Origin: Alphaproteobacteria bacterium
Lineage (GTDB): Bacteria > Pseudomonadota > Alphaproteobacteria > Rickettsiales > SXRF01
Direction: 5' to 3'
NCBI GenBank assembly: GCA_020049775.1
Contig: JAGVLO010000012.1
Coordinates: 1 to 64,000, forward strand
DNA: 64,000 bases
Position 1 is the first letter of the stretch. Every line of letters begins with the position of its first letter. Shown here piece by piece: positions 8,629-17,936 of the stretch. A model generated the notes under the pieces. It saw nothing but the letters and a program-made list of their open reading frames with translations. It made no database searches and had not been told where the DNA came from. A program made the translations under genes and the position numbers.

Positions 8629-8904
8629 ATGCCAGAGCCACTTATAGACCCTAAAATACGCATCAAGCGCCTGCGTTACCGCAGCTGGCACCGTGGTTGC
8701 AAGGAAACGGATGTCATACTGGGACATTTTGCCGACGGTCAGTTGGAAAACCTGGACAGTAAAATGCTTGATATCTATGAGCTTCTGCTTGAAGAGGCCG
8801 ATGCCGATATCTGGGACTGGCTGACCGATAAAAGCGCCCCTTCTTCTGCCGATTACCTACCGTTGCTGGCGCTGCTTAAAACCTACGGGTTGCCAACCGA
8901 ATAA
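8629..8904 (+). CDS. sdhE: succinate dehydrogenase assembly factor SdhE (FAD assembly factor)
   Basis: A 91-residue protein with the family core RLRYRSWHRGCKETDVILGHF (the RGxxE motif needed for flavinylation of SdhA), the helical LLEEADADIWDWL segment and the usual short C-terminus. It promotes covalent attachment of FAD to succinate dehydrogenase (and fumarate reductase where present) in the cytoplasm. It sits 12 bases ahead of mfd, as in many alphaproteobacteria, so the two are probably cotranscribed. Confidence 0.92.
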   Translation: MPEPLIDPKIRIKRLRYRSWHRGCKETDVILGHFADGQLENLDSKMLDIYELLLEEADADIWDWLTDKSAPSSADYLPLLALLKTYGLPTE

Positions 8905-8916
8905 AATTATTGCCGC

Positions 8917-11900
8917 ATGACCGCATCGCCCATCATCACCCGCCCAAAATTCATACCATGGAAGCTCGCAGGAGTACCCACCGGAGCCGAAGCGCTGGTG
9001 CTGGCCGATTTATGCTCGGAGCGCATAAAGCTAGATAACCGTCCTCAGACAATTATCCACATCGCCGTTAACGACCGCAGCCTCGACATGATGGCGCAAG
9101 GTCTTTCCTTCTTCGCACCCGATGCCGAAGTGATGGTATTCCCGGCGTGGGACTGCATGCCCTATGACCGCAGCTCGCCAATTGCTGCTATTACCGCCCA
9201 ACGCGTGCGGGTGCTATCAGCATTGGCAAACAACGCCTCACGCCCTTCAAAGCGTATTGTACTCACTACCGCCAATGCCATATTACAGAAAGTACCGCCG
9301 CGCACTGCGATGCGTGATGTCGTTTTTTCGATACGAAAAGGGCAAAGCCTCAACCGTGACAAACTGGTCAATTATTTGTTATCGCAGGGCTACCAGCGCA
9401 CAGGAAAAGCCATGGAACCCGGCGAATTCGCCGTGCGCGGCAGCATTGTTGACATCGTACCCTCCGGTGCAACGGAAGGAATACGAATCGACCTGTTCGG
9501 CGATGACATAGAAAGCATCCGTCCCTACGATCTGCTGTCGCAACTGACCGAAGGCAGTGTTGAACAAATTGAACTATATCCCGTAAGCGAAGTGCTGCTC
9601 AATGACAGCACGGTAAAAAACTTCCGCGAGCGCTACCGCGAGCAATTCGGCGCCGTTTCTAAGGAAGACCCGCTGTATGAAAGTATTTCCCAGAAGCGCA
9701 ACTATGTAGGCATGGAACACTGGCTACCGCTGTTTTACACCGGAGTGGAAACGCTCTTTGACTATTGCGAAGGTGCGCTGGTGACCATGGATAATGAAGC
9801 GCAAACTGCCATTGAAGAACGTCAGGAAAGCATCCTCGATTACTATGAGGCACGTATCAACGCGCTTAAAAACAGCTCAACCAAAAACAGCTTTTCTGTC
9901 GGAAGCATCTACAATCCCCTGCCGCCGGACATGTGCTTCCTCACACTGAGTGTATGGAAACCCATGCTGGCTGGCCTGCAGTGCGCAATATTCACTCCGT
10001 TCGTGGAACAGGCACCGTCTGCCAGCACAATCACCGTTGGCTACCGCCCCGCCATACGCTTTACGCAGTCGCAGACCGACCGCACGCCTTTTGATCAGCT
10101 TCGCGACTCGCTGGAAAAAGCGGCAGCAAAGAACAAGGCCACGCTGGTTGCCTGCTTCTCGCAGGGGTCACGCGAACGCCTGCAAACATTGTTGATGGAA
10201 CGAGACAAGGAACACCATTTCCACTGCCTGAAAATAGACAGCTGGAACGATATAAAAAGCATACGCGGCAAAAGCGTGGGGCTTGCCGTATTGCCGCTGG
10301 AAAACGGTTTTGAAACCGAAAAATACAGCATCCTCAGTGAACAGGATGTACTGGGCGAACGCATAGCACGCGCGCGGCTCAAGAAAAAGAAATCTGACGT
10401 ATTTCTTGCCGAGTCCGCCAGCTTTGGCGAGGGCGAACTGGTGGTCCACCGCGAACACGGCATCGGCAAATTTGAAGGGCTGGTGACACTTACCGTTTCC
10501 GGCGCAGCACATGACTGCCTGAAAATCATTTATGCCGACGACGACAAGCTGTTCCTGCCCGTAGAAAATATCGACATGGTGTCGCGCTTCGGTATGGAAG
10601 AAGACGGCGTACGCCTTGACAAGCTTGGCAGCGCTTCGTGGCAATCACGCAAGGCACGCCTGAAACAGCGCATCAAAATAGCCGCCGAAGCCCTCCTTAA
10701 AACTGCCGCCGAGCGGCTTATCCGCAAAGGTACGGTGCTTGAAGCAGCCACCGGAACCTATGATGATTTCTGCGCCCGCTTCCCTTATGTCGAAACGGAA
10801 GATCAGGCACGCGCCATCCTCGATGTGCTGGAAGACCTGCATTCCGGTAAACCGATGGACAGGCTTATTTGCGGCGATGTCGGCTTCGGAAAAACTGAAG
10901 TAGCGTTGCGTGCTGCATTCGTTGCCGCCTGCGCAGCCGATCATAAATTGCAGGTGGCGGTAATTGCTCCCACTACCCTGCTAGCCCGACAGCATTACCG
11001 CAACTTCTCGGCACGTTTTGAAGGATTCCCCATTAGCGTACGCCAGCTATCGCGCATTGTACCGACCAAGGACCAGAAGGCAACCCGTGAAAAGCTAGCC
11101 GAGGGCAAGGTGGATATCGTCATCGGCACACATGCGTTGCTTTCAAAGCAGATTAAATTCAAGAATCTTGGCCTGCTGATTGTGGACGAAGAACAGCATT
11201 TTGGCGTGGCGCAGAAAGAAAAGCTGAAGGAAATGAAATCCGACGTGCATGTGCTTACACTGTCGGCCACACCGATTCCGCGCACATTGCAAATGGCGCT
11301 GACCGGCGTGCGCGAACTCAGCCTGATTACCACCCCGCCGATTGACCGCCTTGCCGTACGCAGCTTCGTAATGCCATTCGACTCAGTGGTGATACGCGAG
11401 TCCATCCAGCGCGAAATGCACCGTGGCGGCAAATGTTTTGTGGTGACGCCACGCATCAAGGACATCGCCGAACTTAAGGTGCATCTCGCCGAAATGCTAC
11501 CGGAAGCAAAGATAGCCGTAGCGCATGGGCAGCTGGCTGCTTCCGATCTGGACGAAATCATGAACCAGTTTTACGACGGCAAATTTGATATATTGCTTTC
11601 AACCGCTATCATTGAATCCGGCCTCGATATCCCCACCGCCAATACCATGATTATACACAACGCCCACCTGTTCGGACTGTCGCAGCTCTACCAGCTGCGT
11701 GGGCGCGTGGGCCGCGGTAAAATCCGCGCTTACGCCTATTTCCTGCTGCCGCACCACAAACAACTGACTAAAAACGCCACCCGCAGGCTGGAAGTAATGC
11801 AGACGCTCGACACACTGGGTGCAGGCTTTACGCTGGCCAGCCACGACATGGATATACGCGGCTTCGGTAACCTTGTCGGTGAGGAACAGTCTGGCCATAT

Positions 11901-12465
11901 CCGCGAAGTGGGTATTGAGCTATATCAGCAAATGCTGGAGGAAGCCGTGGCACAGCTGAAGTCCGGCCAGAAGGATAGCCTGTCTGAATATGCTCCGGAA
12001 TCTCAGGAATGGTCACCGCAAATCAACCTTGGCCTGTCGGTGCTGATACCGGAAGAATATGTGCCTGACCTGCAATTGCGGCTAGGCCTCTACCGCCGCA
12101 TCGCTGACATGTCGAATGAAGAAGAGATCAACAGCTTTGCCGCCGAACTTACCGACCGCTTCGGCGCCATGCCGGAAGAAGTATCTCACCTCATCTCCAC
12201 CCTTGGCATCAAGCTGTTATGCCGCAAGGCTAACATTGAACGCATTGACGCTGGCCCCAAGGGGGCAGTGCTTTCCTTCCGCGATAACCGCTTTGAAAAG
12301 CCGGATGCCCTGCTGGATTTTGTGGCACGCAATGTACGTACACTGAAAGCGCGTCCCGACCAGAAACTGGTCTTTACGCATGACTGGAAAGCTGTTGACG
12401 AAAAAATATCCACTACCAAAAAGCTTGTGGGTGATATTGCAGGATTACTGGAAGTGAAAAACTAG
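8917..12465 (+). CDS. mfd: transcription-repair coupling factor Mfd
   Basis: Mfd removes RNA polymerase stalled at DNA lesions and recruits UvrA. The 1182-residue length is normal. Domains in order: UvrB-homology region (1-330), RNA-polymerase-interacting CarD-like domain (about 490-560, GELVVHREHGIGKFEGL), RecG-like helicase motor with Walker A GDVGFGKT, DEEQHFG box, SATPIPRTL and QLRGRVGRG, the translocation module, and the C-terminal UvrA-inhibitory domain. ATG 8917 follows sdhE closely. Its stop overlaps, by 4 bases, the stop of the convergent gene at 12462. Confidence 0.97.
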   Translation: MTASPIITRPKFIPWKLAGVPTGAEALVLADLCSERIKLDNRPQTIIHIAVNDRSLDMMAQGLSFFAPDAEVMVFPAWDCMPYDRSSPIAAITAQRVRVLSALANNASRPSKRIVLTTANAILQKVPPRTAMRDVVFSIRKGQSLNRDKLVNYLLSQGYQRTGKAMEPGEFAVRGSIVDIVPSGATEGIRIDLFGDDIESIRPYDLLSQLTEGSVEQIELYPVSEVLLNDSTVKNFRERYREQFGAVSKEDPLYESISQKRNYVGMEHWLPLFYTGVETLFDYCEGALVTMDNEAQTAIEERQESILDYYEARINALKNSSTKNSFSVGSIYNPLPPDMCFLTLSVWKPMLAGLQCAIFTPFVEQAPSASTITVGYRPAIRFTQSQTDRTPFDQLRDSLEKAAAKNKATLVACFSQGSRERLQTLLMERDKEHHFHCLKIDSWNDIKSIRGKSVGLAVLPLENGFETEKYSILSEQDVLGERIARARLKKKKSDVFLAESASFGEGELVVHREHGIGKFEGLVTLTVSGAAHDCLKIIYADDDKLFLPVENIDMVSRFGMEEDGVRLDKLGSASWQSRKARLKQRIKIAAEALLKTAAERLIRKGTVLEAATGTYDDFCARFPYVETEDQARAILDVLEDLHSGKPMDRLICGDVGFGKTEVALRAAFVAACAADHKLQVAVIAPTTLLARQHYRNFSARFEGFPISVRQLSRIVPTKDQKATREKLAEGKVDIVIGTHALLSKQIKFKNLGLLIVDEEQHFGVAQKEKLKEMKSDVHVLTLSATPIPRTLQMALTGVRELSLITTPPIDRLAVRSFVMPFDSVVIRESIQREMHRGGKCFVVTPRIKDIAELKVHLAEMLPEAKIAVAHGQLAASDLDEIMNQFYDGKFDILLSTAIIESGLDIPTANTMIIHNAHLFGLSQLYQLRGRVGRGKIRAYAYFLLPHHKQLTKNATRRLEVMQTLDTLGAGFTLASHDMDIRGFGNLVGEEQSGHIREVGIELYQQMLEEAVAQLKSGQKDSLSEYAPESQEWSPQINLGLSVLIPEEYVPDLQLRLGLYRRIADMSNEEEINSFAAELTDRFGAMPEEVSHLISTLGIKLLCRKANIERIDAGPKGAVLSFRDNRFEKPDALLDFVARNVRTLKARPDQKLVFTHDWKAVDEKISTTKKLVGDIAGLLEVKN

Positions 12466-12872
12466 CGGCTGCGGCCTGCGGCCTGCGCTGCGCCGATATT
12501 CTGAGTGGATACGGATTGTGATCGACCCCTTGCCATACCATCCTGCGCTGCGACGCGCTGGCCCACCATTTGATTTTCTTGAGCGAGTGACGCATTTTCC
12601 GCCTGCTGCCATTTTTCATCGGTATTACCGGTAACATAGTCACCAATGCTGTTCCCCGTGAAGGCCTTTACGAACACGGTAAGAGGGGCTGTAATAACAT
12701 CAACCACAAGAGAAGCGGTATTACCCATAAAGCCATTGGTAGATGGCGGGCGCTGCGTCCCTGTGACCATATCGCCAATCGTCCTGCCACCGCTACCAAA
12801 CTTGGTTAGGTAGGATACCGGGAACGTGAACGAATCTATCAAAAATGTGCCTGCGCTCTTTAAAAAGCTCAT
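12462..12872 (-). CDS. hypothetical protein with one or two hydrophobic segments (136 aa)
   Basis: No family recognised. The N-terminal half has moderately hydrophobic stretches (FLIDSFTFPVSYLTKFG and NTASLVVDVITAPLTVFVKAF) separated by glycine-rich turns, including a doubled element (IGDMVTGTQ and IGDYVTGNT). The C-terminal 45 residues are Gln/Ala-rich and probably disordered. The start at 12872 follows AAAAAAGG. It may be peripherally membrane-bound; this is inference. It is convergent with mfd. Confidence 0.65.
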   Translation of the reverse strand: MSFLKSAGTFLIDSFTFPVSYLTKFGSGGRTIGDMVTGTQRPPSTNGFMGNTASLVVDVITAPLTVFVKAFTGNSIGDYVTGNTDEKWQQAENASLAQENQMVGQRVAAQDGMARGRSQSVSTQNIGAAQAAGRSR

Positions 12873-13066
12873 GACGCGCCTTTTTTCGTTAATTACCTAT
12901 ACTCATTGTATTCTAATCATAATTTGTACATATGAGTATGAAGCTTTTATTACGTTGCTTTACTCAAAGCACAGCATCATTAAACCACAAAAAATTGATT
13001 AAATACAGTATTTTATAAAAATTCATTATGTTTGGGCAACTAATCAACCATATTGATTAATGAAAA

Positions 13067-13081
13067 TTAATGTATATTTAA
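13067..13081. promoter_or_regulatory. TTAA-N7-TTAA motif (CtrA-box-like)
   Basis: TTAA-TGTATAT-TTAA matches the full CtrA consensus TTAA-N7-TTAA known from Caulobacter. It lies about 60-70 bases ahead of the gene starting at 13138. The surrounding DNA is very AT-rich, so a chance match is quite possible. Confidence 0.3.
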
Positions 13082-13137
13082 ACCAGTTTTGTTACCCTCT
13101 AAACATGTAATTACTGAGATGGCCATACAGATAATAG

Positions 13138-13740
13138 ATGGTGAAAGACATGCCAGATCCGCTACCAGACAAGATATTTGACCAGTCACTCATATCAGCC
13201 GAACAAATCGTAGAGGCGCGGCCATTTGAAATGGTCGAGGGTATGCCGTCAAATCCGGCCATAGACAAGGTCCTTGCGGTCATACGCACTGATCTGGCGG
13301 AAAACATCATGGTTTCCAACACCGAGTATGCTCCGCTGCGGCCAGAAGGCGTTGCCCTTCCCGGAAACCGCTATTATGCCGACCAAATGCGCGATTACGA
13401 AGACACACTCGGCAACTTCGATATTCCCGTCGAGGTGATTGCCGCACAGTTCGATGCCGATATGGAAGACATACAGACGCGCTTAAACGGCCTACTGGTA
13501 AAAGGCCCTGCCATGGCAGAACGCCTACCGCCTGCGCATGTGGACCATGTTGAGGTGCTTAATGCCATCGATACCATCAAGCATGTATTACGGGCAAAAC
13601 CAACCCTGCTGGAAAGCCACAGCGAACGGGTACGGCTGAGTGACGCTGCCGAACTGCTCATGACTGTCGGACAACGTCTGGAGGGACCGGACGACCCGCC
13701 GCATTACCGCCCATCCGGCAATGGCGACAAGATCCGCTAA
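13138..13740 (+). CDS. hypothetical protein (200 aa, start uncertain)
   Basis: A soluble, acidic, mostly helical protein; no family recognised. Two starts are possible, ATG 13138 and ATG 13150 (preceded by GGTGAAAG). The upstream 260 bases (12873-13137) contain no gene and are strongly AT-rich, with the TTAA-N7-TTAA motif at 13067. It sits 93 bases ahead of parE on the same strand. Confidence 0.65.
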   Translation: MVKDMPDPLPDKIFDQSLISAEQIVEARPFEMVEGMPSNPAIDKVLAVIRTDLAENIMVSNTEYAPLRPEGVALPGNRYYADQMRDYEDTLGNFDIPVEVIAAQFDADMEDIQTRLNGLLVKGPAMAERLPPAHVDHVEVLNAIDTIKHVLRAKPTLLESHSERVRLSDAAELLMTVGQRLEGPDDPPHYRPSGNGDKIR

Positions 13741-13833
13741 CCTGCAAGCGGCAGGCCAATCAATCCGTGCCAATGAATCCATGGTTTACTCAAAACCCTT
13801 GAAATCCGCTGATTTCCTGCTATCACCGATGCC

Positions 13834-15804
13834 ATGAGCGACCTATTTAATACCAAGCAACAAGTTAAAACCCAGTCCTACACCGCCGAAGATATTGAGG
13901 TTCTAGAAGGACTTGAACCCGTCCGCCGTCGGCCGGGCATGTATATTGGCGGCACCGACGAAGTTGCCATGCACCACCTTGTCAACGAGGTGTTCGACAA
14001 CGCCATGGACGAAGCGGTGGCAGGCTTTGCTAATAAAATCGAGCTGGAAATGCGCGAAGACAACGTGATTGTCGTGCGCGACAATGGCCGCGGCATTCCG
14101 GTAGATCCACACCCCAAATTCCCCAAAAAATCCGCATTGGAAGTTATCCTTACCATGCTGCATTCCGGCGGCAAGTTCGGCGGCAAAGTGTATGACACCT
14201 CCGGCGGTTTGCATGGTGTTGGTATTTCCGTGGTCAACGCCCTGTCGGATTATCTGGAGGTGGAAGTGGTGCGCGACAAGCAGGTTTACCGCCAGTCCTT
14301 CTCGCGCGGTGAACCCACCGGCAAACTCAAGGAAATCGGCGCCGACCCCAAAGGGCGCGGCACCACAGTTGCCTTCCGGCCAGACACAGAAATATTTGGC
14401 AAGGCCAAGTTCAAACCTGAAAGGCTCTATAAGCTAGCGCGCTCTAAAGCCTACCTTTACCGCGGTGTGCAGATTCGCTGGGTGTGCGACCCATCGCTGC
14501 TGCCGGAAGGTTCGGAAGTGCCTGCTGATGCCACCATCCATTTCCCTGGTGGCCTACGCGATTTCCTTGCCCAGCAGCTCGAAGGACGCGCCACCATCAC
14601 CTCGCAGCCTTTCTGCGGCGAAGCGGAACTGGCCGGTAACCTTGGCCGCATCGAATGGGCGATTGATTGGCCCGAAGACGAAGAAACCTACGTCAGCACC
14701 TATTGTAACACTATCCCCACCCCTGAAGGCGGCACGCATGAATCCGGCCTGCGCTCTGCCATCAACAAAGGTATCCGAGCTTACGGCGAACTGGTGAACA
14801 ATAAGAAAATCGCACAGGCGCAGGGCGAAGATATTCTCGGCGGCGCTGTCATTGTGCTGTCGCTGTTCATGAGAGACCCACAATTTCAGGGCCAGACCAA
14901 GAACAAGCTGGTGAATGTCGAAGCGGCAAGGCTGGTGGAAAACGCCATGCGCGACCATTTCGACCATTACCTGTCCGGTACGCCGGAAAACAGCAACAAG
15001 CTGGTCGCCCACATTATCTACCGTTTGGAAGACCGCCTGCGCCGCAAGGCCGACAAGGAAGTCAGCCGCAAGGCCATAACACAAAAACTGCGTCTTCCCG
15101 GCAAGCTGGCCGACTGCACCCGCTCAAGCGGCAAAGGCACGGAAATATTCATCGTGGAAGGTGACTCGGCAGGCGGCTCCGCCAAGCAGGCACGCAACCG
15201 TGAAACACAGGCCATATTGCCGCTACGCGGCAAAATCCTCAACGTGGCCTCGGCCTCGCTGGATAAAATCAAGGCCAATCAGGAACTCGCCGACCTCGTG
15301 CTGGCGCTGGGCTGCGGCACCGGCAGCTATTACAGCGAAGACGCCCTGCGCTACGACAAGGTCATCATCATGACCGACGCCGACGTGGATGGCGCGCATA
15401 TCGCCTCGCTGCTGATGACGTTCTTCTATCAGGAAATGCCCGAGCTGATTCACAACGGCCACCTGTATATCGCCCGCCCACCGCTCTACCGCATCACCAT
15501 CGGCAACCAGACGACCTACGCGCAGGACGATAAGGAAAAAGACGAAATCGTCAAAACCGCCAAGGGCAAGGTGGAAGTCGGCCGCTTCAAAGGCCTTGGT
15601 GAAATGATGCCCGCGCAGCTCAAGGAAACCACCATGAACCCCAACAACCGTATCCTGCTGAAGGTGGTCATCGAAGAAGAAGAAATCGAGCCAACCCGCG
15701 AACGTGTGGAACAGCTGATGGGCAAAAAAGCCGAACACCGCTTCGCCTTCATTCAGGAGCAAACCGCCCAGCGCTCTGACATTATGCAACAGATAGATGT
15801 ATAG
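13834..15804 (+). CDS. parE: DNA topoisomerase IV subunit B
   Basis: The ATPase subunit of the enzyme that decatenates sister chromosomes. 656 residues fits ParE rather than the roughly 800-residue GyrB. GHKL ATPase motifs are present (EGLEPVRRRPGMYIGG, NEVFDNAMDEA, DNGRGIP, GGLHGVG). The TOPRIM domain shows FIVEGDSAGGSAKQ and DADVDGAH, and the C-terminus shows GRFKGLGEMMPAQL. The RRPGMYIGGTDE form and the DLFN N-terminus are typical of alphaproteobacterial ParE. An AT-rich hairpin right after the stop probably terminates it. Confidence 0.93.
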   Translation: MSDLFNTKQQVKTQSYTAEDIEVLEGLEPVRRRPGMYIGGTDEVAMHHLVNEVFDNAMDEAVAGFANKIELEMREDNVIVVRDNGRGIPVDPHPKFPKKSALEVILTMLHSGGKFGGKVYDTSGGLHGVGISVVNALSDYLEVEVVRDKQVYRQSFSRGEPTGKLKEIGADPKGRGTTVAFRPDTEIFGKAKFKPERLYKLARSKAYLYRGVQIRWVCDPSLLPEGSEVPADATIHFPGGLRDFLAQQLEGRATITSQPFCGEAELAGNLGRIEWAIDWPEDEETYVSTYCNTIPTPEGGTHESGLRSAINKGIRAYGELVNNKKIAQAQGEDILGGAVIVLSLFMRDPQFQGQTKNKLVNVEAARLVENAMRDHFDHYLSGTPENSNKLVAHIIYRLEDRLRRKADKEVSRKAITQKLRLPGKLADCTRSSGKGTEIFIVEGDSAGGSAKQARNRETQAILPLRGKILNVASASLDKIKANQELADLVLALGCGTGSYYSEDALRYDKVIIMTDADVDGAHIASLLMTFFYQEMPELIHNGHLYIARPPLYRITIGNQTTYAQDDKEKDEIVKTAKGKVEVGRFKGLGEMMPAQLKETTMNPNNRILLKVVIEEEEIEPTRERVEQLMGKKAEHRFAFIQEQTAQRSDIMQQIDV

Positions 15805-15806
15805 AT

Positions 15807-15832
15807 AAATCAATTATTTGTAATTGATTTTT
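15807..15832. terminator. bidirectional terminator-like hairpin between parE and the IucA/IucC gene
   Basis: AAATCAATTA-TTTG-TAATTGATTT is a perfect 10-bp stem with a 4-base loop, followed on the + strand by further Ts. It lies between two convergent genes. The stem is AT-rich and so weak, but the position fits. Confidence 0.5.
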
Positions 15833-15852
15833 AAAGCAAAAAATCAACTTAA

Positions 15853-17844
15853 CTACAGCGCCGCGGCAAACGCGTTTTCATGCTCAACGCCCACGCGGGC
15901 ATAGGTGCGGGTGAGCAGCATGGTGAGCATCGCCTTATCGAGCGTCGGGTCTTGCAAGAGCGCCTTTCCGATGTTCTTGAGATGGTCACCGAATGCTTCT
16001 TTGGCGGCAGGCACTAGGTGGGGTTCCTGTTCCTTTTTAGCGCACTCGAGCGTACGCTCGATCTCTTTCTTCAGGATAGTCATCAGTTCATGTTTATCTA
16101 TCCCGTACTCACGGCTGATAATCGCCACCACAGGTATCAGGTGACTTTTAAGCGTGGTGTGGATGAATTGCTGCATCGGCTCCTGCATGTCCTTGGGTTC
16201 GAACATGAGCTGCTCTTCCCTCTCATCGGATAACTTATTGTATTTTTTATTATATTTTAGCACGGGCGAGTAGAAATAGGTGTTGGAGACAATGTCCTGC
16301 ACAATAGTGGTGTTGAGCCTGCCCTTTTTGCTGAAGGCAACATAGGTGTTCTGCTGATGCGCTTCCAGCGACACGCCGTATTTGGCGAATATACCCAGCT
16401 GGCCTGTCAGCACCGTACGCGCATAGTCGCGGAAATAGTCTTTTGCCTGATCCGCATCACCCACACTGTTTGATTTCATAATGTCCGCAAGGAATGAGCG
16501 CGAATGACCGTCTTCGTCCCTCCCAACATTGCTAATCAGCGACGCCAGCGGCATCACATAATTATCGGCCGGAACTAATTTTCTTGGATTTTCGCGGAAC
16601 AGGCCGGAAAGGTAGATGCCGTTTTCGGCGGCGTCATCATTTCCCTTATCCGGCGTAAAGTAAAAACCGTATGGCTCTGCGATAATCTGGAGCGTACCTT
16701 CAAAACCGCCATTATCTTTGTTGATTTCCTTCGCAAGGTGAGTGATACCCGGCGCGGAGGATGCCTCGAAGAATGGCAGCGAGCGCGGGTAACCGGTAAG
16801 TTGTATTTCCGGCATGGTGGTTTTGATATGACCTGCGTCGCTGTCTTTCGGGCGCACGGAACGGGTAGAGATATTGGGGTAAACTTCAATGGTGGCATCT
16901 GTCTCAAGGATATCGCCGGAGTGTACCCATTTATCCAGCTTGTTTTTCATCGGCCTCAGGTTAAGCGGGTGCAGTGGCGCCGGATAAAAATCCTTCGGGT
17001 CTTTGCCTTTGAAGCGCAGCGATTCCTCCCATGCCTTATGTGCGTCCGGATAACTTTCACGGAAGAACTGTTCATAATCTGGCGCTGATTCGTGGTTATA
17101 CACATTCAGGCATTGCTTAGACACGGCCAGCACAGGCAGCGGGAAATGGTTGCCATACTCGGCAAAGTAAAGCATCTGCTTTTCGTCATCGACCGCCCTG
17201 CCGTTTGTCATGTGGCGGCGCAGCTTCGACAACGGATGGTGCTGGCTGCCTGCGAACGATCCTATCTGGTAGAAAAATGTATCCACGGAATCAGAATCCG
17301 GCGTATGGGTATCCACCACCCAGTCCCATGTATTGGCGTGTGCTGCGCTCTGGCTGGCCACCTGCTGCTTCATGTCCAGCCGTTTGGCCACGGAAAGCGC
17401 TTCCTTGCTTAAACTTTCCATCATCGCATATTGCGCGGAATGCCAAAGATCCGGGTCAAAATTGTCGCCCAACTTCGCCTCCAGGCTTAGCTTTAGCCAT
17501 AGCCAGAACTCGCTGGGGTCATCAACAATGGTTTTTGCGCCCTTCTCTTCCATCGTAATCACAATGTCCTGATCCGGCTGGCGGCTATAGAGATAGTCCA
17601 GCGCCTCCGCCTTGCTGCCCAGCGCGAATGTCTTTCCGCTGTCTTTTTCGGCGATGGTAAAAGTGACCTCCGCAGGGTCTATGTATTTGTCATTGATGGC
17701 GCAGTAGATGAGCCGTACTAGCGTATTCTGCGCCGCAATTTTGCGCGCGTCGGAGTAATACTTCAGAAATGAAGTTTCTGGTGATGGCACGATACCCCCT
17801 GTGGGTTTATTAATTATTTTTAATTTTTTAAAGGTGTAATCCAT
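15853..17844 (-). CDS. IucA/IucC-family siderophore synthetase-like protein
   Basis: 663 residues. Family landmarks in order: HHPLSKLRRH (the G-x-HP-x2-K-x-R nucleotide site, near residue 203), YGNHFPLPVLAV, HPLNL in place of the usual HPWQ, NISTRSVRP (usual S-x-RT), IKTTMPEIQLTGYPR, and LTGQLGIFAKYGVSLEAHQQNTYV, the strongly conserved catalytic block. NIS synthetases join carboxylic acids to amines or alcohols using ATP. No other siderophore gene is near, so the product is unknown. The altered motifs may mean a different substrate. Cytoplasmic. Confidence 0.75.
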   Translation of the reverse strand: MDYTFKKLKIINKPTGGIVPSPETSFLKYYSDARKIAAQNTLVRLIYCAINDKYIDPAEVTFTIAEKDSGKTFALGSKAEALDYLYSRQPDQDIVITMEEKGAKTIVDDPSEFWLWLKLSLEAKLGDNFDPDLWHSAQYAMMESLSKEALSVAKRLDMKQQVASQSAAHANTWDWVVDTHTPDSDSVDTFFYQIGSFAGSQHHPLSKLRRHMTNGRAVDDEKQMLYFAEYGNHFPLPVLAVSKQCLNVYNHESAPDYEQFFRESYPDAHKAWEESLRFKGKDPKDFYPAPLHPLNLRPMKNKLDKWVHSGDILETDATIEVYPNISTRSVRPKDSDAGHIKTTMPEIQLTGYPRSLPFFEASSAPGITHLAKEINKDNGGFEGTLQIIAEPYGFYFTPDKGNDDAAENGIYLSGLFRENPRKLVPADNYVMPLASLISNVGRDEDGHSRSFLADIMKSNSVGDADQAKDYFRDYARTVLTGQLGIFAKYGVSLEAHQQNTYVAFSKKGRLNTTIVQDIVSNTYFYSPVLKYNKKYNKLSDEREEQLMFEPKDMQEPMQQFIHTTLKSHLIPVVAIISREYGIDKHELMTILKKEIERTLECAKKEQEPHLVPAAKEAFGDHLKNIGKALLQDPTLDKAMLTMLLTRTYARVGVEHENAFAAAL

Positions 17845-17936
17845 AAAAGAACACTTGTCCAGTGAGGGCTTTATAAATGGATATTAACCAAGGTGCCGCT
17901 TCATTATAACCTTGTTTCACTACCTACAATTTTGCT

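Noticed and set aside
13834-15804. Calling this gene gyrB
   Set aside because: 656 residues is too short for GyrB, and the N-terminal DLFN start together with the DIEVLEGLEPVRRRPGMYIG form fits ParE.
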